A stretch of 34,596 nt of DNA, from contig JAZSHF010000011.1 in NCBI GenBank assembly GCA_045533115.1, forward strand, positions 1-34,596, given 5' to 3'. Position 1 is the first letter of the stretch, and each line of letters starts with the position of its first letter. A program made the position numbers and the translations under genes. The DNA is from Colimorpha_A sp045533115 (GTDB lineage Bacteria > Bacillota > Clostridia > Oscillospirales > CAG-272). Shown in pieces: positions 15,843 through 23,431 of the stretch. The notes beneath the pieces were generated by a model, which was given only the letters and a program-made list of their open reading frames with translations, searched no databases and was not told where the DNA came from.

Positions 15843-17378
15843 TTACTTCTTTTCGGTCAACGTGAGCTTGTAATCGAATATTTTGACCTTATTTCCTACG
15901 TATCTCGATACCGTGACGGTAACGGTTTGACCAACCTCAAATTCCTGAAGCAGCGCCTTTACGTCCGCAAGGGTCGTGATCTTGTTGCCGTCGATCGCTA
16001 CGAGAAGGTCACCCTCCTTGAAATCAGAGCTTTCGGAGGAGGCAATATATACGCCGTAATCAGAGAAGTATCTGTAATACTTTAACCAGTATCTGATGTC
16101 GTCTTCCGTCAATATCTGAAACAGCTCAAATCCGAGCTTCACTCTGCCCGAAACGTAGCCCTTTTCAAGCAGGTCTGTCATAATATTGACCGCATCGGAA
16201 ACGGGAATTGCAAATCCAAGACCCTCAACGTCCTCTCCGACAGACTTGGCGTTTACGATACCGATAAGCTCGCCCTTCGCATTAAATAGACCGCCGCCGG
16301 AGTTTCCGGGGTTGATCTCGGCATTAGTCTGAAGAAGATGATAGGTCGTTCCGTCGATGATGATATCACGGTCAAGAGCACTTATAATGCCGTTCGATAC
16401 CGATCCGCCAAGTGTTCCGAGAGGGTTGCCGATAGCGACAACGGTCTCGCCTACGACGACCTCGTCGAAGTTGCCGACCGTCGCAACGGGGAGCCCCTTT
16501 ACGTTAAGCTTGATAACACCTACGTCACTTTCGGCGTCGCAGATATAGGAATCTGCCTGATAAACGGTGCCGTCCTTGATCTTGACTGTTATCTTTCCTG
16601 CACCCTCGATAACGTGAGCACAGGTGAGAATGTAGCTTCCGTTTTCAGAGCTTGAAATAATTACGCCGCTTCCCGCGCCCTCGGTTATATACTGACCGTA
16701 ATAGGCGTCGGTCTCAACGGTTTCTGTCGATACCTCAACTACGGTGTCTGCTGCAACCGACGCAACGTATGCCGATACGCCCTTGTCGGTTATAGGAGCT
16801 TGCTCCTCATTCTTGGGTGCGTACTGAATTATTACGTCGTAACCGGAAACGAAGACATTTCCGGTTGGATCGGCGTGCATTACCGCGCAAAGAACGATGT
16901 TTCCAAGGAAGGAAATTATGAGCGCGATAGCGAGCATTCCAATAACGAAGCCCTTTGACGCAGGCTTCTTGTCATCGGATCTCTGCTGTTGTCTGTTATA
17001 TGGGGAATAGGGCGGAGTCTGTTGAGCCGGCTGACGGCTGTAGGGAGAATAGGTCGGTGCCTGAGGCGGCTGTTGACCGTAATATCCGGGGTTGCCGTAA
17101 TAACCGTTATACGGCGGGCGCTGATAACCCTGCTGATTATTCGGGGTATACTGGTTGTTTTGTCTGTATTCGCCATACGGCTGGTTGTACTGCTGGTTAT
17201 AGGTGTTTTGATTTTGCTGTTGATTTTGTGCGGTGTATTCCGAGTTATCGTTCTGTGCAGCATACTGCGGCTCGGATTTGGGAGGCTCGTTCTGAGGGAT
17301 CTGTTCGCCGTTCATCGGTTTTTCACCAGCCTTTGGCTCGGTGTTGTTATCAAAATTCTGATCGTAAGGATTGTTCAT
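15843..17378 (-). CDS. htrA: HtrA/DegP-like membrane-anchored serine protease with PDZ domain
   Basis: A 511-residue protease. Order: a cytoplasmic tail of about 140 residues rich in Gln, Asn, Pro and Tyr with repeated TYSPYSRQ/PYSPYNRQ-like units; one membrane segment (about 143-167); a trypsin-like domain with catalytic His255 (ILTCAHVIEG), Asp285 (DAESDVGVIKL) and Ser360 (INPGNSGGGLF); and a C-terminal PDZ domain ending near the C-terminus. It should face the outside and degrade or refold damaged envelope proteins. The start at 17378 has AAGGAG 6 bases upstream; an in-frame ATG at 17420 lacks one. The long low-complexity tail is larger than in Bacillus HtrA. It is transcribed toward a two-component system and away from an SDR gene. 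Confidence 0.93.
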   Translation of the reverse strand: MNNPYDQNFDNNTEPKAGEKPMNGEQIPQNEPPKSEPQYAAQNDNSEYTAQNQQQNQNTYNQQYNQPYGEYRQNNQYTPNNQQGYQRPPYNGYYGNPGYYGQQPPQAPTYSPYSRQPAQQTPPYSPYNRQQQRSDDKKPASKGFVIGMLAIALIISFLGNIVLCAVMHADPTGNVFVSGYDVIIQYAPKNEEQAPITDKGVSAYVASVAADTVVEVSTETVETDAYYGQYITEGAGSGVIISSSENGSYILTCAHVIEGAGKITVKIKDGTVYQADSYICDAESDVGVIKLNVKGLPVATVGNFDEVVVGETVVAIGNPLGTLGGSVSNGIISALDRDIIIDGTTYHLLQTNAEINPGNSGGGLFNAKGELIGIVNAKSVGEDVEGLGFAIPVSDAVNIMTDLLEKGYVSGRVKLGFELFQILTEDDIRYWLKYYRYFSDYGVYIASSESSDFKEGDLLVAIDGNKITTLADVKALLQEFEVGQTVTVTVSRYVGNKVKIFDYKLTLTEKK

Positions 17379-17408
17379 AATAGTCTCCTTTTTTATCTTT
17401 ATGAGTTG

Positions 17409-17414
17409 ATTATA
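17409..17414 (-). promoter_or_regulatory. Candidate -10 element of htrA
   Basis: A perfect TATAAT on the minus strand lies about 30 bases before the htrA ATG. No good -35 is found at 16-18 bases; instead two TGTGA motifs (17424-17428 and 17435-17439) occupy that region, which might mean activator dependence. Confidence 0.4.
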
Positions 17415-17457
17415 AACCATTTATGTGACAGTATTGTGATTATTTGGGGAATTTTTG

Positions 17458-17486
17458 TTGAAAAAATATCTGTATTATGTTATAAT
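17458..17486 (+). promoter_or_regulatory. Promoter of the SDR gene
   Basis: TTGAAA (17458-17463), 17-base spacer, perfect TATAAT (17481-17486). Start near 17493. An inverted repeat TCAC-TTATAT-GTGA (17498-17511) lies just downstream and could be an operator. Confidence 0.8.
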
Positions 17487-17524
17487 GTGCTCGAAAGTCA
17501 CTTATATGTGATAAAGGAGTCAGT

Positions 17525-18256
17525 ATGAAAACTGCGATAATTACCGGTGCGTCGCGAGGTATCGGCAAGGCGACTGCCATTTTGTTTGCCCGCAAAGGTT
17601 ACAATACCGTTATCTGCTATAATAATTCAAAGGAAGCGGCTGACGCTCTTTGCAGCGAACTTAACGGGGAAGGACTGTCGGCAATAACCTATAAGGTTGA
17701 CGTTTCACGTTCCGGCGAAGCTTCAAAGCTGTTTTCTGATATTTACAGAGAATTTGGCAGTATTGACGTTCTTGTAAATAACGCAGGAGTTTGCTCCTTC
17801 GGCATTCTTACCGATATTACCGACGAGGAATTTGACCGCGTTAACGGTATCAACTATAACGGTACATTCTTCTGCTCCCGTGAGGCAGTCAGATATATGA
17901 TAAAAGAACACAAGGGAAGTATCGTCAACGTTTCTTCTATATGGGGAATTTGCGGCTCGTCCTGCGAAAGCATATATTCTGCTTCAAAAGCGGCTGTTAT
18001 CGGTCTTACCAAGGCTCTTGCAAAGGAACTCGGACCGTCGGGTATAAGAGTTAACTGCATAGCTCCCGGTGTAATCGCGACGGAAATGAACGCAACTCTT
18101 ACTGAAGAAACGATGACCGAGCTATCCGAAGCTACGCCGCTTTGCCGAATAGGTGAGCCGGAAGAGGTCGCCGAGGCGATATTCTTCCTTGCGTCTGACA
18201 GCGCATCGTTTATCACTGGGCAGGTTCTCTCTGTTGACGGAGGATTTGGGATTTGA
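17525..18256 (+). CDS. Short-chain dehydrogenase/reductase (FabG-like)
   Basis: A 243-residue classical SDR: NAD(P) motif TGASRGIG (7-14), NNAG (85-88), catalytic Ser138, Tyr151 and Lys155 (VSS...YSASK), and PGVIATEM after the active site. This is the FabG-like layout, and the family includes 3-oxoacyl-ACP reductases as well as many sugar and alcohol dehydrogenases. It is a single-gene unit with no fab or sugar genes beside it, so the substrate cannot be assigned. AAGGAG lies 5 bases before the ATG. Confidence 0.9.
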   Translation: MKTAIITGASRGIGKATAILFARKGYNTVICYNNSKEAADALCSELNGEGLSAITYKVDVSRSGEASKLFSDIYREFGSIDVLVNNAGVCSFGILTDITDEEFDRVNGINYNGTFFCSREAVRYMIKEHKGSIVNVSSIWGICGSSCESIYSASKAAVIGLTKALAKELGPSGIRVNCIAPGVIATEMNATLTEETMTELSEATPLCRIGEPEEVAEAIFFLASDSASFITGQVLSVDGGFGI

Positions 18257-18415
18257 AATGATGCATTGACTTCGTGATATCATATATTCTTGCGCTCATA
18301 ATGATGTTGCTCACGCTGTTCGTAATGATGCGATGTTTGCCATACAATGTGGCGAAGCAACATAATTTTGCCGAAGACAAACATCATTGAAAAAAGCATC
18401 GCTGATGCGATGCTT
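18257..18415. repeat. Second hairpin array, spaced by TGATG units
   Basis: Non-coding stretch of partly decayed short palindromes separated by AATGATG/TGATG words, with longer pairs such as ATGTTGC...GCAACAT and GATGTTTG...CAAACATC nested around CCATACAATGTGG. Its right end is the tRNA terminator hairpin (AAGCATCGC-TGAT-GCGATGCTT). The design matches the array at 903-1080. It lies between convergent SDR and tRNA-Lys genes. Confidence 0.55.
18390..18415 (-). terminator. Terminator of tRNA-Lys
   Basis: A 9-bp stem AAGCATCGC/GCGATGCTT (18394-18402 with 18407-18415) has a TGAT loop and is followed on the minus strand by a run of six T. It lies 5 bases past the encoded CCA end. Confidence 0.85.
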
Positions 18416-18420
18416 CTTTC

Positions 18421-18496
18421 TGGTGCTCCTGCGGAGAGTCGAACTCCGGACAACTTGATTAAAAGTCAAGTGCTCTACCAACTGAGCTACAGGGGC
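18421..18496 (-). tRNA. tRNA-Lys (anticodon UUU), CCA encoded
   Basis: A 76-base cloverleaf on the minus strand. The D-stem GCTC/GAGC, anticodon stem CTTGA/TCAAG with loop CTTTTAA, T-stem CGGAG/CTCCG with loop TTCGACT and the 3' CCA are all regular. The anticodon is TTT, so it reads AAA and AAG. The acceptor stem GCCCCTG/CAGGAGC has one defect: C3 faces A70, while the other six pairs are Watson-Crick. The gene has its own consensus promoter and terminator. No other tRNA is adjacent. Confidence 0.95.
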
Positions 18497-18514
18497 ATTT
18501 TTAACACGAATGAT

Positions 18515-18543
18515 ATTATAACACAGTATTCAACGAATGTCAA
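18515..18543 (-). promoter_or_regulatory. Consensus promoter of tRNA-Lys
   Basis: On the minus strand TTGACA (18538-18543), 17-base spacer, TATAAT (18515-18520): perfect at both hexamers. Start near 18508, about a dozen bases before the mature 5' end at 18496. Confidence 0.9.
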
Positions 18544-18566
18544 GAGAAAAAACGAAAAAATAAAGA

Positions 18567-18593
18567 AAAACGCGGCTCAACGAGCCGCGTTTT
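18567..18593 (-). terminator. Terminator of ftsZ
   Basis: A perfect 12-bp stem AAAACGCGGCTC/GAGCCGCGTTTT has a three-base loop. On the minus strand the stem runs into TTTTTCTTTATTTTTTC. It is just after the natural ftsZ stop at 18603 and separates ftsZ from the tRNA promoter. Confidence 0.9.
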
Positions 18594-18602
18594 GTTCTTG
18601 AA

Positions 18603-18839
18603 TTAGTTTCCGGCGTTTCTCTTCTTCTGAACGATGTCCCAGAGGGCAAGGAAATCGTCATCGGGAACGGAAGGATCAGCTGCTTCGCCGTTTTCCTCGG
18701 TTGCTTCCTCGGTCTTTTCAGACTTGGTAGCGAATGCTGCCTTAGCAGTGGTTTTGGTCTCCTTCTTGGGCGCGTCGAAGCCGGTAGCAACAACGGTGAT
18801 GGTCATGGTGTCCTCAAGGCTGTCGTCAAACGCAACACT
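18603..18839 (-). pseudogene. ftsZ: C-terminal part of ftsZ beyond the in-frame stop
   Basis: Directly after the TAA at 18840-18842 the same frame continues for 78 codons with normal FtsZ sequence: SVAFDDSLEDTMTITVVATG, which is the last strand of the tubulin-like C-terminal domain, then a charged linker rich in Lys, Glu and Ala, and a short tail DDDFLALWDIVQKKRN in the place of the conserved C-terminal peptide that binds membrane tethers. The proper stop is TAA at 18603, followed by the terminator. A GAGG-like sequence precedes the ATG at 18806, but this is also ordinary coding sequence. If the upstream stop is real and not read through, this part is not made as FtsZ. Confidence 0.85.
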
Positions 18840-19724
18840 TTAGATGATCTCTGCATCGGGATGTGCTTCGTCGGAGATGAGCTGAGAAGCAGTCTCGATC
18901 TCTTCAAGTCCGATGTCAGGGGAAGCGGTGATGCTGATGAGGATGCCCTTTGCACCTGCAATGGTGGTCTCGAGAAGGGGAGAGGAGATAGCAAGGCGGG
19001 GAGCCTCGGTAGCCTTGTCCTTACCGGTAGCGGTACCGATACCCATGTGAGCAGGGCCGCCGTCCTTCATAACGGTAGTAACGTCAGCGAAGTCGAGGTT
19101 GATGAATCCGTCAATGTTTATAAGCTCGGAAATACTCTGTACACCGTGGCGGAGGATATTATCTGCCTCGGAGAAAGCGTTTGCGAGGGTGATTCTGGTT
19201 TCGGAGATCTGCTTAAGGCGCTCGTTGGGGATGATAATGAGGGAGTCAACGCACTCGCGGAGACGCTCAATTCCTCCTTCGGCAGCTTCCATTCTCTTTC
19301 TTCCTTCGAATGCGAAGGGCTTGGTTACGATACCAACGGTAAGAATGCCCATATCGCGAGCGATCTTTGCAACTACGGGAGCAGCGCCTGTTCCGGTTCC
19401 GCCGCCCATACCGGAGGTGATAAATACCATATCAGCGCCCTTGATGGCGTTGGTGATCTCTTCCTGGCTTTCCTCTGCGGCTCTTGCACCGATGTCGGGG
19501 TTAGCGCCTGCGCCGTGACCCTGGGTGATCTTGTTGCCAAGAGCGATCTTCTTGCCTGCGGTAGAACGTTTGAGTGCCTGCACATCGGTATTTACAGCGA
19601 TGAACTCAACGCCGCGAACGTTGCTCGAGATCATGCGGTTAACTGCGTTGTTTCCGCCGCCGCCGACGCCGATTACCTTTATATTTACTAAATTTTCATT
19701 TTCTGCGTAGTTTTCAAATTCCAT
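18840..19724 (-). CDS. ftsZ: Cell-division GTPase FtsZ, cut short by an in-frame TAA
   Basis: 294 residues of FtsZ from MEFENYAENENLVNIKVIGV: the GTP-binding GGGGNNAVNRM, NTDVQAL, tubulin signature SGMGGGTGTGAAPVVA (about 104-119), FEGRKRMEAAEGG, and T7 region SISELINIDGFINLDFADV are all intact. FtsZ polymerises into the cytokinetic ring. The frame then meets TAA where homologues read IIFG or IIWG (here DAEII-stop-SVAFDD), and 78 more FtsZ codons follow in the same frame, so the whole gene spans 18603-19724 with 372 sense codons. Truncation would remove the last C-terminal-domain strands and tether peptide, probably disabling the protein. GGAGG precedes the ATG. It is the last dcw gene, 170 bases after ftsQ. 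An error in the sequence is the simplest explanation, but real interruption or recoding is not excluded. Confidence 0.9.
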   Translation of the reverse strand: MEFENYAENENLVNIKVIGVGGGGNNAVNRMISSNVRGVEFIAVNTDVQALKRSTAGKKIALGNKITQGHGAGANPDIGARAAEESQEEITNAIKGADMVFITSGMGGGTGTGAAPVVAKIARDMGILTVGIVTKPFAFEGRKRMEAAEGGIERLRECVDSLIIIPNERLKQISETRITLANAFSEADNILRHGVQSISELINIDGFINLDFADVTTVMKDGGPAHMGIGTATGKDKATEAPRLAISSPLLETTIAGAKGILISITASPDIGLEEIETASQLISDEAHPDAEII

Positions 19725-19811
19725 GGTATGTATCCTCCAAATAAATCATTTATAATTCCATAATTTTGCACTTTGCGACACTAATTCCGAAAAAATAGGT
19801 CACACAACAAT

Positions 19812-19840
19812 ATGATACTTCTTTTTGATGCGTGATGCAA
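19812..19840 (-). promoter_or_regulatory. Possible ftsZ promoter
   Basis: In the ftsQ-ftsZ gap, on the minus strand, TTGCAT (19835-19840) and TATCAT (19812-19817) are 17 bases apart. The -10 is 5 of 6; the -35 is weak. The 170-base gap, the largest after ftsQ, also argues for a local promoter. Confidence 0.4.
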
Positions 19841-19894
19841 GGGGTTTTCATAAAGTTTACTATTTGTTCATAATTTTACTGTCCGATACAATGC

Positions 19895-20755
19895 TTATCT
19901 GTACTCAAATGTTTTTTCAACCACCCTCGCCACTATCTGATTGACCTTTTCGACGTTTATAGATACTATTGCCTCTGCATTGTATGTTTCAATAACCTTG
20001 TTGACGAATTTGATTTTCGTATCAAGGTTATCCACAGTACCTATTTCAATCTTATATTTGCTTCCGTCGGTATAGAGAACGAGATGATATCTGTCAGAGG
20101 TGTCGATGCAGTCGGTTCGGTTATATATTTCGAGCTTTTTGAGTTCAATAAGAAACTCTGTTATATGATCGTAATTCGAATCCTTGTCAAATACGATCCG
20201 CTCTCCCTGCACCGCGCGTTCGACCTGCGGCAGCTTCAAATATATAACGGGCATATCGAGGACTAAAATATCCTCGTATATATCGTGCTTTGATATGATG
20301 CGCAGATCCTCTGACAGCAGGAAGTAATCACCGTAAATTTCGGCACAGTAGCTTGGCGCGTCCTCTGTTACGTTGATTACAAGCGTCGAGGGAAGAACGC
20401 GCTTAAAGGTTACCTTGCTTATATAAGGATACCTTTTGATTATATTCTTTTCCGCTTTTTTTAGATCGACACCGAACAGGTTGTCCGAAGGAGAAAATCC
20501 GCAGGCTTCAAGTATCTGCTCCTTCGTATAGCGGCTGTTTCCTTTGACCTCGACATTTTTCAGACTGAAGAATACTACGATGCAGACGATGGCGATGAGA
20601 GCTGTAAGTGACATGCCTATCGCAACGTAGAAAACTCTTCTTCCGATCACTTTTCGCTTATTCTTGGAACGTAGCTTCAAAAAAGAGTCGTTATTTATAA
20701 GCTCTGCGTTACTTAGTTCTTCATTAAATAAGTATTCGCTTTCATTATTATTCAA
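19895..20755 (-). CDS. ftsQ: Division protein FtsQ/DivIB with TTG start
   Basis: A 286-residue bitopic membrane protein: short cytoplasmic tail, one membrane segment (about 43-66), then a POTRA domain (VEVKGNSRYTKEQILEACGF, about 71-90, through VINVTEDAPSY) and a beta domain. FtsQ/DivIB links FtsL and FtsB/DivIC to septal peptidoglycan synthesis. The start codon is TTG at 20755, supported by AAAGGAG exactly 8 bases upstream. It follows murG after 45 bases and precedes ftsZ, the usual dcw position, but no ftsA lies between ftsQ and ftsZ. Confidence 0.9.
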   Translation of the reverse strand: MNNNESEYLFNEELSNAELINNDSFLKLRSKNKRKVIGRRVFYVAIGMSLTALIAIVCIVVFFSLKNVEVKGNSRYTKEQILEACGFSPSDNLFGVDLKKAEKNIIKRYPYISKVTFKRVLPSTLVINVTEDAPSYCAEIYGDYFLLSEDLRIISKHDIYEDILVLDMPVIYLKLPQVERAVQGERIVFDKDSNYDHITEFLIELKKLEIYNRTDCIDTSDRYHLVLYTDGSKYKIEIGTVDNLDTKIKFVNKVIETYNAEAIVSINVEKVNQIVARVVEKTFEYR

Positions 20756-20800
20756 TTTTGCGACTCCTTTCTGAAAATTTTTAGGGTAAAAGCTATTATA

Positions 20801-21922
20801 TCACACCTTGCGCGAATTTACAAGAGCCAAAATTTCGTCATAGATCAGCTCGTTTGCGTTACTGATCGCAAATTTACCGAAATTCTCACCCATATTGCGC
20901 CTTTTTTCGCGGTCGTTGAGAAGCTCGTCTACGGTCTTGGCAAGCATGCCATCGGTAAGTGAGTTTTCTTCGATCAGGCAAACTGCATTTGCATCAGCAA
21001 GAACCTTGGCATTCTTGTACTGGTGGTTATCCGTTACGTTTGGTGAGGGAATAAGTATCGACGGCTTCTTCAGATGTGCAAGCTCCGATATCGTCATGGC
21101 ACCTGCGCGATTGATTACAAGGTCCGCCGCCGCCAAGCGGTCGGGCATATCGTATATGTAATCAACGAGGACGAGATTTTCATATTTATCAAGTCCGAGG
21201 CGCTCAAACTCCGCCTTAGTTTTTTCGTAATTGATAACGCCCGCCTGATGGAGATGATGAATCTCGGGATGCTTGCAGGTATATTCAGCCATCAGCTTTA
21301 TTGCTTCGGCGTTGATCCTTCCTGCACCGTTGCTTCCGCCGCAGGTGAGCAGGGAATAACGGTATCTGTTTTCAAATCCGAGCTTCCTTCTTGCATCTTC
21401 CCTTGTTATAGCAGAGAAGCCCGATTTAAGCGGGTTTCCGACGTGCATTATTTTTTTGCATTTTTTGATCTGAGATGCAGTTGTCTCAAAATTCGTAAAG
21501 AGGACATCGATATGAGGCGCAAGCATCTTGACAGCCACACCCGCAAGCGCGTTTGATTCGTGCATCGCGGTCGGTATCTTCATGCTTGCCGCCGCCTTTA
21601 TGAGCGGCCAGGAAACGTATCCGCCCGTACCGATGCAAATATCGGGCTTAAATTTCTTTATCAGCTTCTTTGCCTTGCCGACAGAGGTAGCGGTAAGATA
21701 AAGGGTCTTGAAATTCGAAAGGCACAGCTTTCTTCTTAATCCCTGCATTTCGATGTGGTAGAGCTTGAAGCCCTCCTTGGGGACGAGGCGGTTTTCCATT
21801 CCGCGGCTTGTTCCTACGAATGCTATCTCGGCGTCTGGATGATGTTTAAGTATTGTTTTAGCGATGGCAATAGCGGGGTTTATATGTCCACCCGTACCGC
21901 CGCCCGTCAGCATAACCTTCAT
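20801..21922 (-). CDS. murG: UDP-GlcNAc:lipid I N-acetylglucosaminyltransferase
   Basis: A 373-residue GT-B glycosyltransferase that converts lipid I to lipid II on the inner membrane face. Seen: the N-terminal glycine-rich loop LTGGGTGGHINPA (about 5-17), GTGGYVSWP and MHESNALAG in the N-domain, CGGSNGAGRIN as the second glycine loop (the usual GGSQGA carries Asn for Gln here), and the UDP-GlcNAc site ADLVINRAGAMTISELAHLKKPSILIPSP. The start is ATG, two bases after the ftsW stop, with no good ribosome site, so translation is probably coupled to ftsW. Confidence 0.95.
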   Translation of the reverse strand: MKVMLTGGGTGGHINPAIAIAKTILKHHPDAEIAFVGTSRGMENRLVPKEGFKLYHIEMQGLRRKLCLSNFKTLYLTATSVGKAKKLIKKFKPDICIGTGGYVSWPLIKAAASMKIPTAMHESNALAGVAVKMLAPHIDVLFTNFETTASQIKKCKKIMHVGNPLKSGFSAITREDARRKLGFENRYRYSLLTCGGSNGAGRINAEAIKLMAEYTCKHPEIHHLHQAGVINYEKTKAEFERLGLDKYENLVLVDYIYDMPDRLAAADLVINRAGAMTISELAHLKKPSILIPSPNVTDNHQYKNAKVLADANAVCLIEENSLTDGMLAKTVDELLNDREKRRNMGENFGKFAISNANELIYDEILALVNSRKV

Positions 21923-21924
21923 AT

Positions 21925-23418
21925 TTAGTCAAAAATTTCCTTTTTCTGATATGAGTATTTTGAAATACAAAGTATAACGCCCATTTCAGCAAGCTGAACG
22001 ACAAGGGCTGTGCCGCCGTAGCTGAAGAAGGGAAGCGATATTCCCGTATTGGGTATCATATTTGTAACAACGGCGATATTCAGAAGCGCCTGAATTGCGA
22101 CCTTACTGATGAGGCCTATGACTACAAGAGATGAAAAAGTATCCGGAGCCTTGAGCGCGATGACGAATCCGCGCCATATAAGCAGCATAAACAAAATTAC
22201 GACGAGTGCTGCGCCTGCAAATCCGAGCTCCTCTGCGATTATTGAGAAAACGAAGTCGTTTTGCGGCTGTGAAACGTACATGTGCTTCTGTCGGCTGTTT
22301 CCGAGACCGACTCCGAAAAGTCCGCCTGAGCCGATAGCGTAAAGACCCTGAAGAGTCTGCCAGATCTTGCCGGTCGGGTCGTAGCTTTCGGGATTTATCA
22401 GCATATTTACGCGCTCTCTTGCGTACGGCATAAACATTATCGCGCCGAACAGTGCGGCAAGAACAGCACCCACGGCACCTGCAAACCACCGTATCTGGGC
22501 TCCCGCGGCAAAGATTATGACAGAGCCGATCGCGAACATAATGATCGTTCCCGAGAAGTGCTTTTCAAGGAATATAAGTCCGCAGGGAATAGCAACGATC
22601 AGAAAAGGAATTATCATTCCGTATATCGTAGTCTGCTTGAAATTGCGGTAGTTAGTTATTCTGTCCTGGTTTCGCGCAACGTACAGTGCCAGCATAAATA
22701 CGAGGCCGGGCTTCATAAACTCCGACGGCTGGAAGGTTATACCTATTGTTATCCATCTTTGAGCGACACCGCTTGCGATGCCTCGTACAAGGACTGCAAT
22801 GAGAAGTATCGTTATTACGATGAAATACGGAACCGTAAACTTGCGAAGCCAACGGTAGTCGAAGTTCATCGCAACGATAAGAAATATCATACCGATGCAG
22901 GCAAATATTATCTGCTGCTTTACGAAATAGAAGCTGTCTCCGTATTTACTGAAGGCGTAAGCATAGCTTGCCGAAAAGTCCATTATAATTCCGAACAGCG
23001 TCAGAATTATGACGAGGATAAGGAAGAGCTTGTCGTAGCTTCCCTTGATTCGTACAACGTCCGTTGGCTTGATGAAGTCGTTTTTCCGCGAGCGTGCTGA
23101 CGGCTTTTTCGGAGCCGAAGCAACAACTGCCGTTTCTTTTTGCTTTATAAGCCTCTGCTTTTGTTCCTTGGCAGGGGTCTTTCTTCTCAGATTATCTTTA
23201 TTTAGCCGTTTTTGGGTAGCCTTGGTTTGATTTTGAGGGCGTGATGACGGAGCCGTTCCTTCATAGCGCTTGACCGTCGATCTGCCGCTTGACGGTACTT
23301 GTGTGCCTACGGGTTGTCGTGTCGCGGCGTTTTGACTTTGACGTCGAACAGAATTGCCCGACGCGTTATATGACGGTCTACCACCGTTTTTGTCGTTTTC
23401 ATTAGGGTTTCTGTTCAT
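21925..23418 (-). CDS. ftsW: FtsW/SpoVE-type lipid II polymerase (SEDS family)
   Basis: A 497-residue SEDS glycosyltransferase. The first 128 or so residues are a hydrophilic, basic, Gln/Arg/Ser-rich tail with no predicted fold; ten membrane segments follow. SEDS marks include FQPSEFMKP, FLEKHFSGTIIMF, a large external loop with INPESYDPTGKIWQTLQGLYAIGSGG, AEELGF and NTGISLPFFSYGGTAL. FtsW works with the class B PBP encoded upstream. Start 23418 was chosen for AAGGAT 6 bases before the ATG; an in-frame TTG at 23460 lies inside mraY. Position between mraY and murG favours FtsW over RodA. murD, which normally sits beside it, is absent. Confidence 0.93.
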   Translation of the reverse strand: MNRNPNENDKNGGRPSYNASGNSVRRQSQNAATRQPVGTQVPSSGRSTVKRYEGTAPSSRPQNQTKATQKRLNKDNLRRKTPAKEQKQRLIKQKETAVVASAPKKPSARSRKNDFIKPTDVVRIKGSYDKLFLILVIILTLFGIIMDFSASYAYAFSKYGDSFYFVKQQIIFACIGMIFLIVAMNFDYRWLRKFTVPYFIVITILLIAVLVRGIASGVAQRWITIGITFQPSEFMKPGLVFMLALYVARNQDRITNYRNFKQTTIYGMIIPFLIVAIPCGLIFLEKHFSGTIIMFAIGSVIIFAAGAQIRWFAGAVGAVLAALFGAIMFMPYARERVNMLINPESYDPTGKIWQTLQGLYAIGSGGLFGVGLGNSRQKHMYVSQPQNDFVFSIIAEELGFAGAALVVILFMLLIWRGFVIALKAPDTFSSLVVIGLISKVAIQALLNIAVVTNMIPNTGISLPFFSYGGTALVVQLAEMGVILCISKYSYQKKEIFD

Positions 23419-23431
23419 GTTTTGATCCTTT

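Noticed and set aside
18840..18842. TAA reassigned to an amino acid
   Set aside because: Many intact genes here end naturally in TAA at family-typical lengths (for example the MgtC-like gene, rsgA and mraY's neighbours), so TAA is a working stop codon.
18861..19691. 276-codon open frame antisense to ftsZ
   Set aside because: Complete shadow of the ftsZ GTPase domain, with Gly/Ser/Asp-rich composition expected from the reverse of Ala/Thr/Ile codons.
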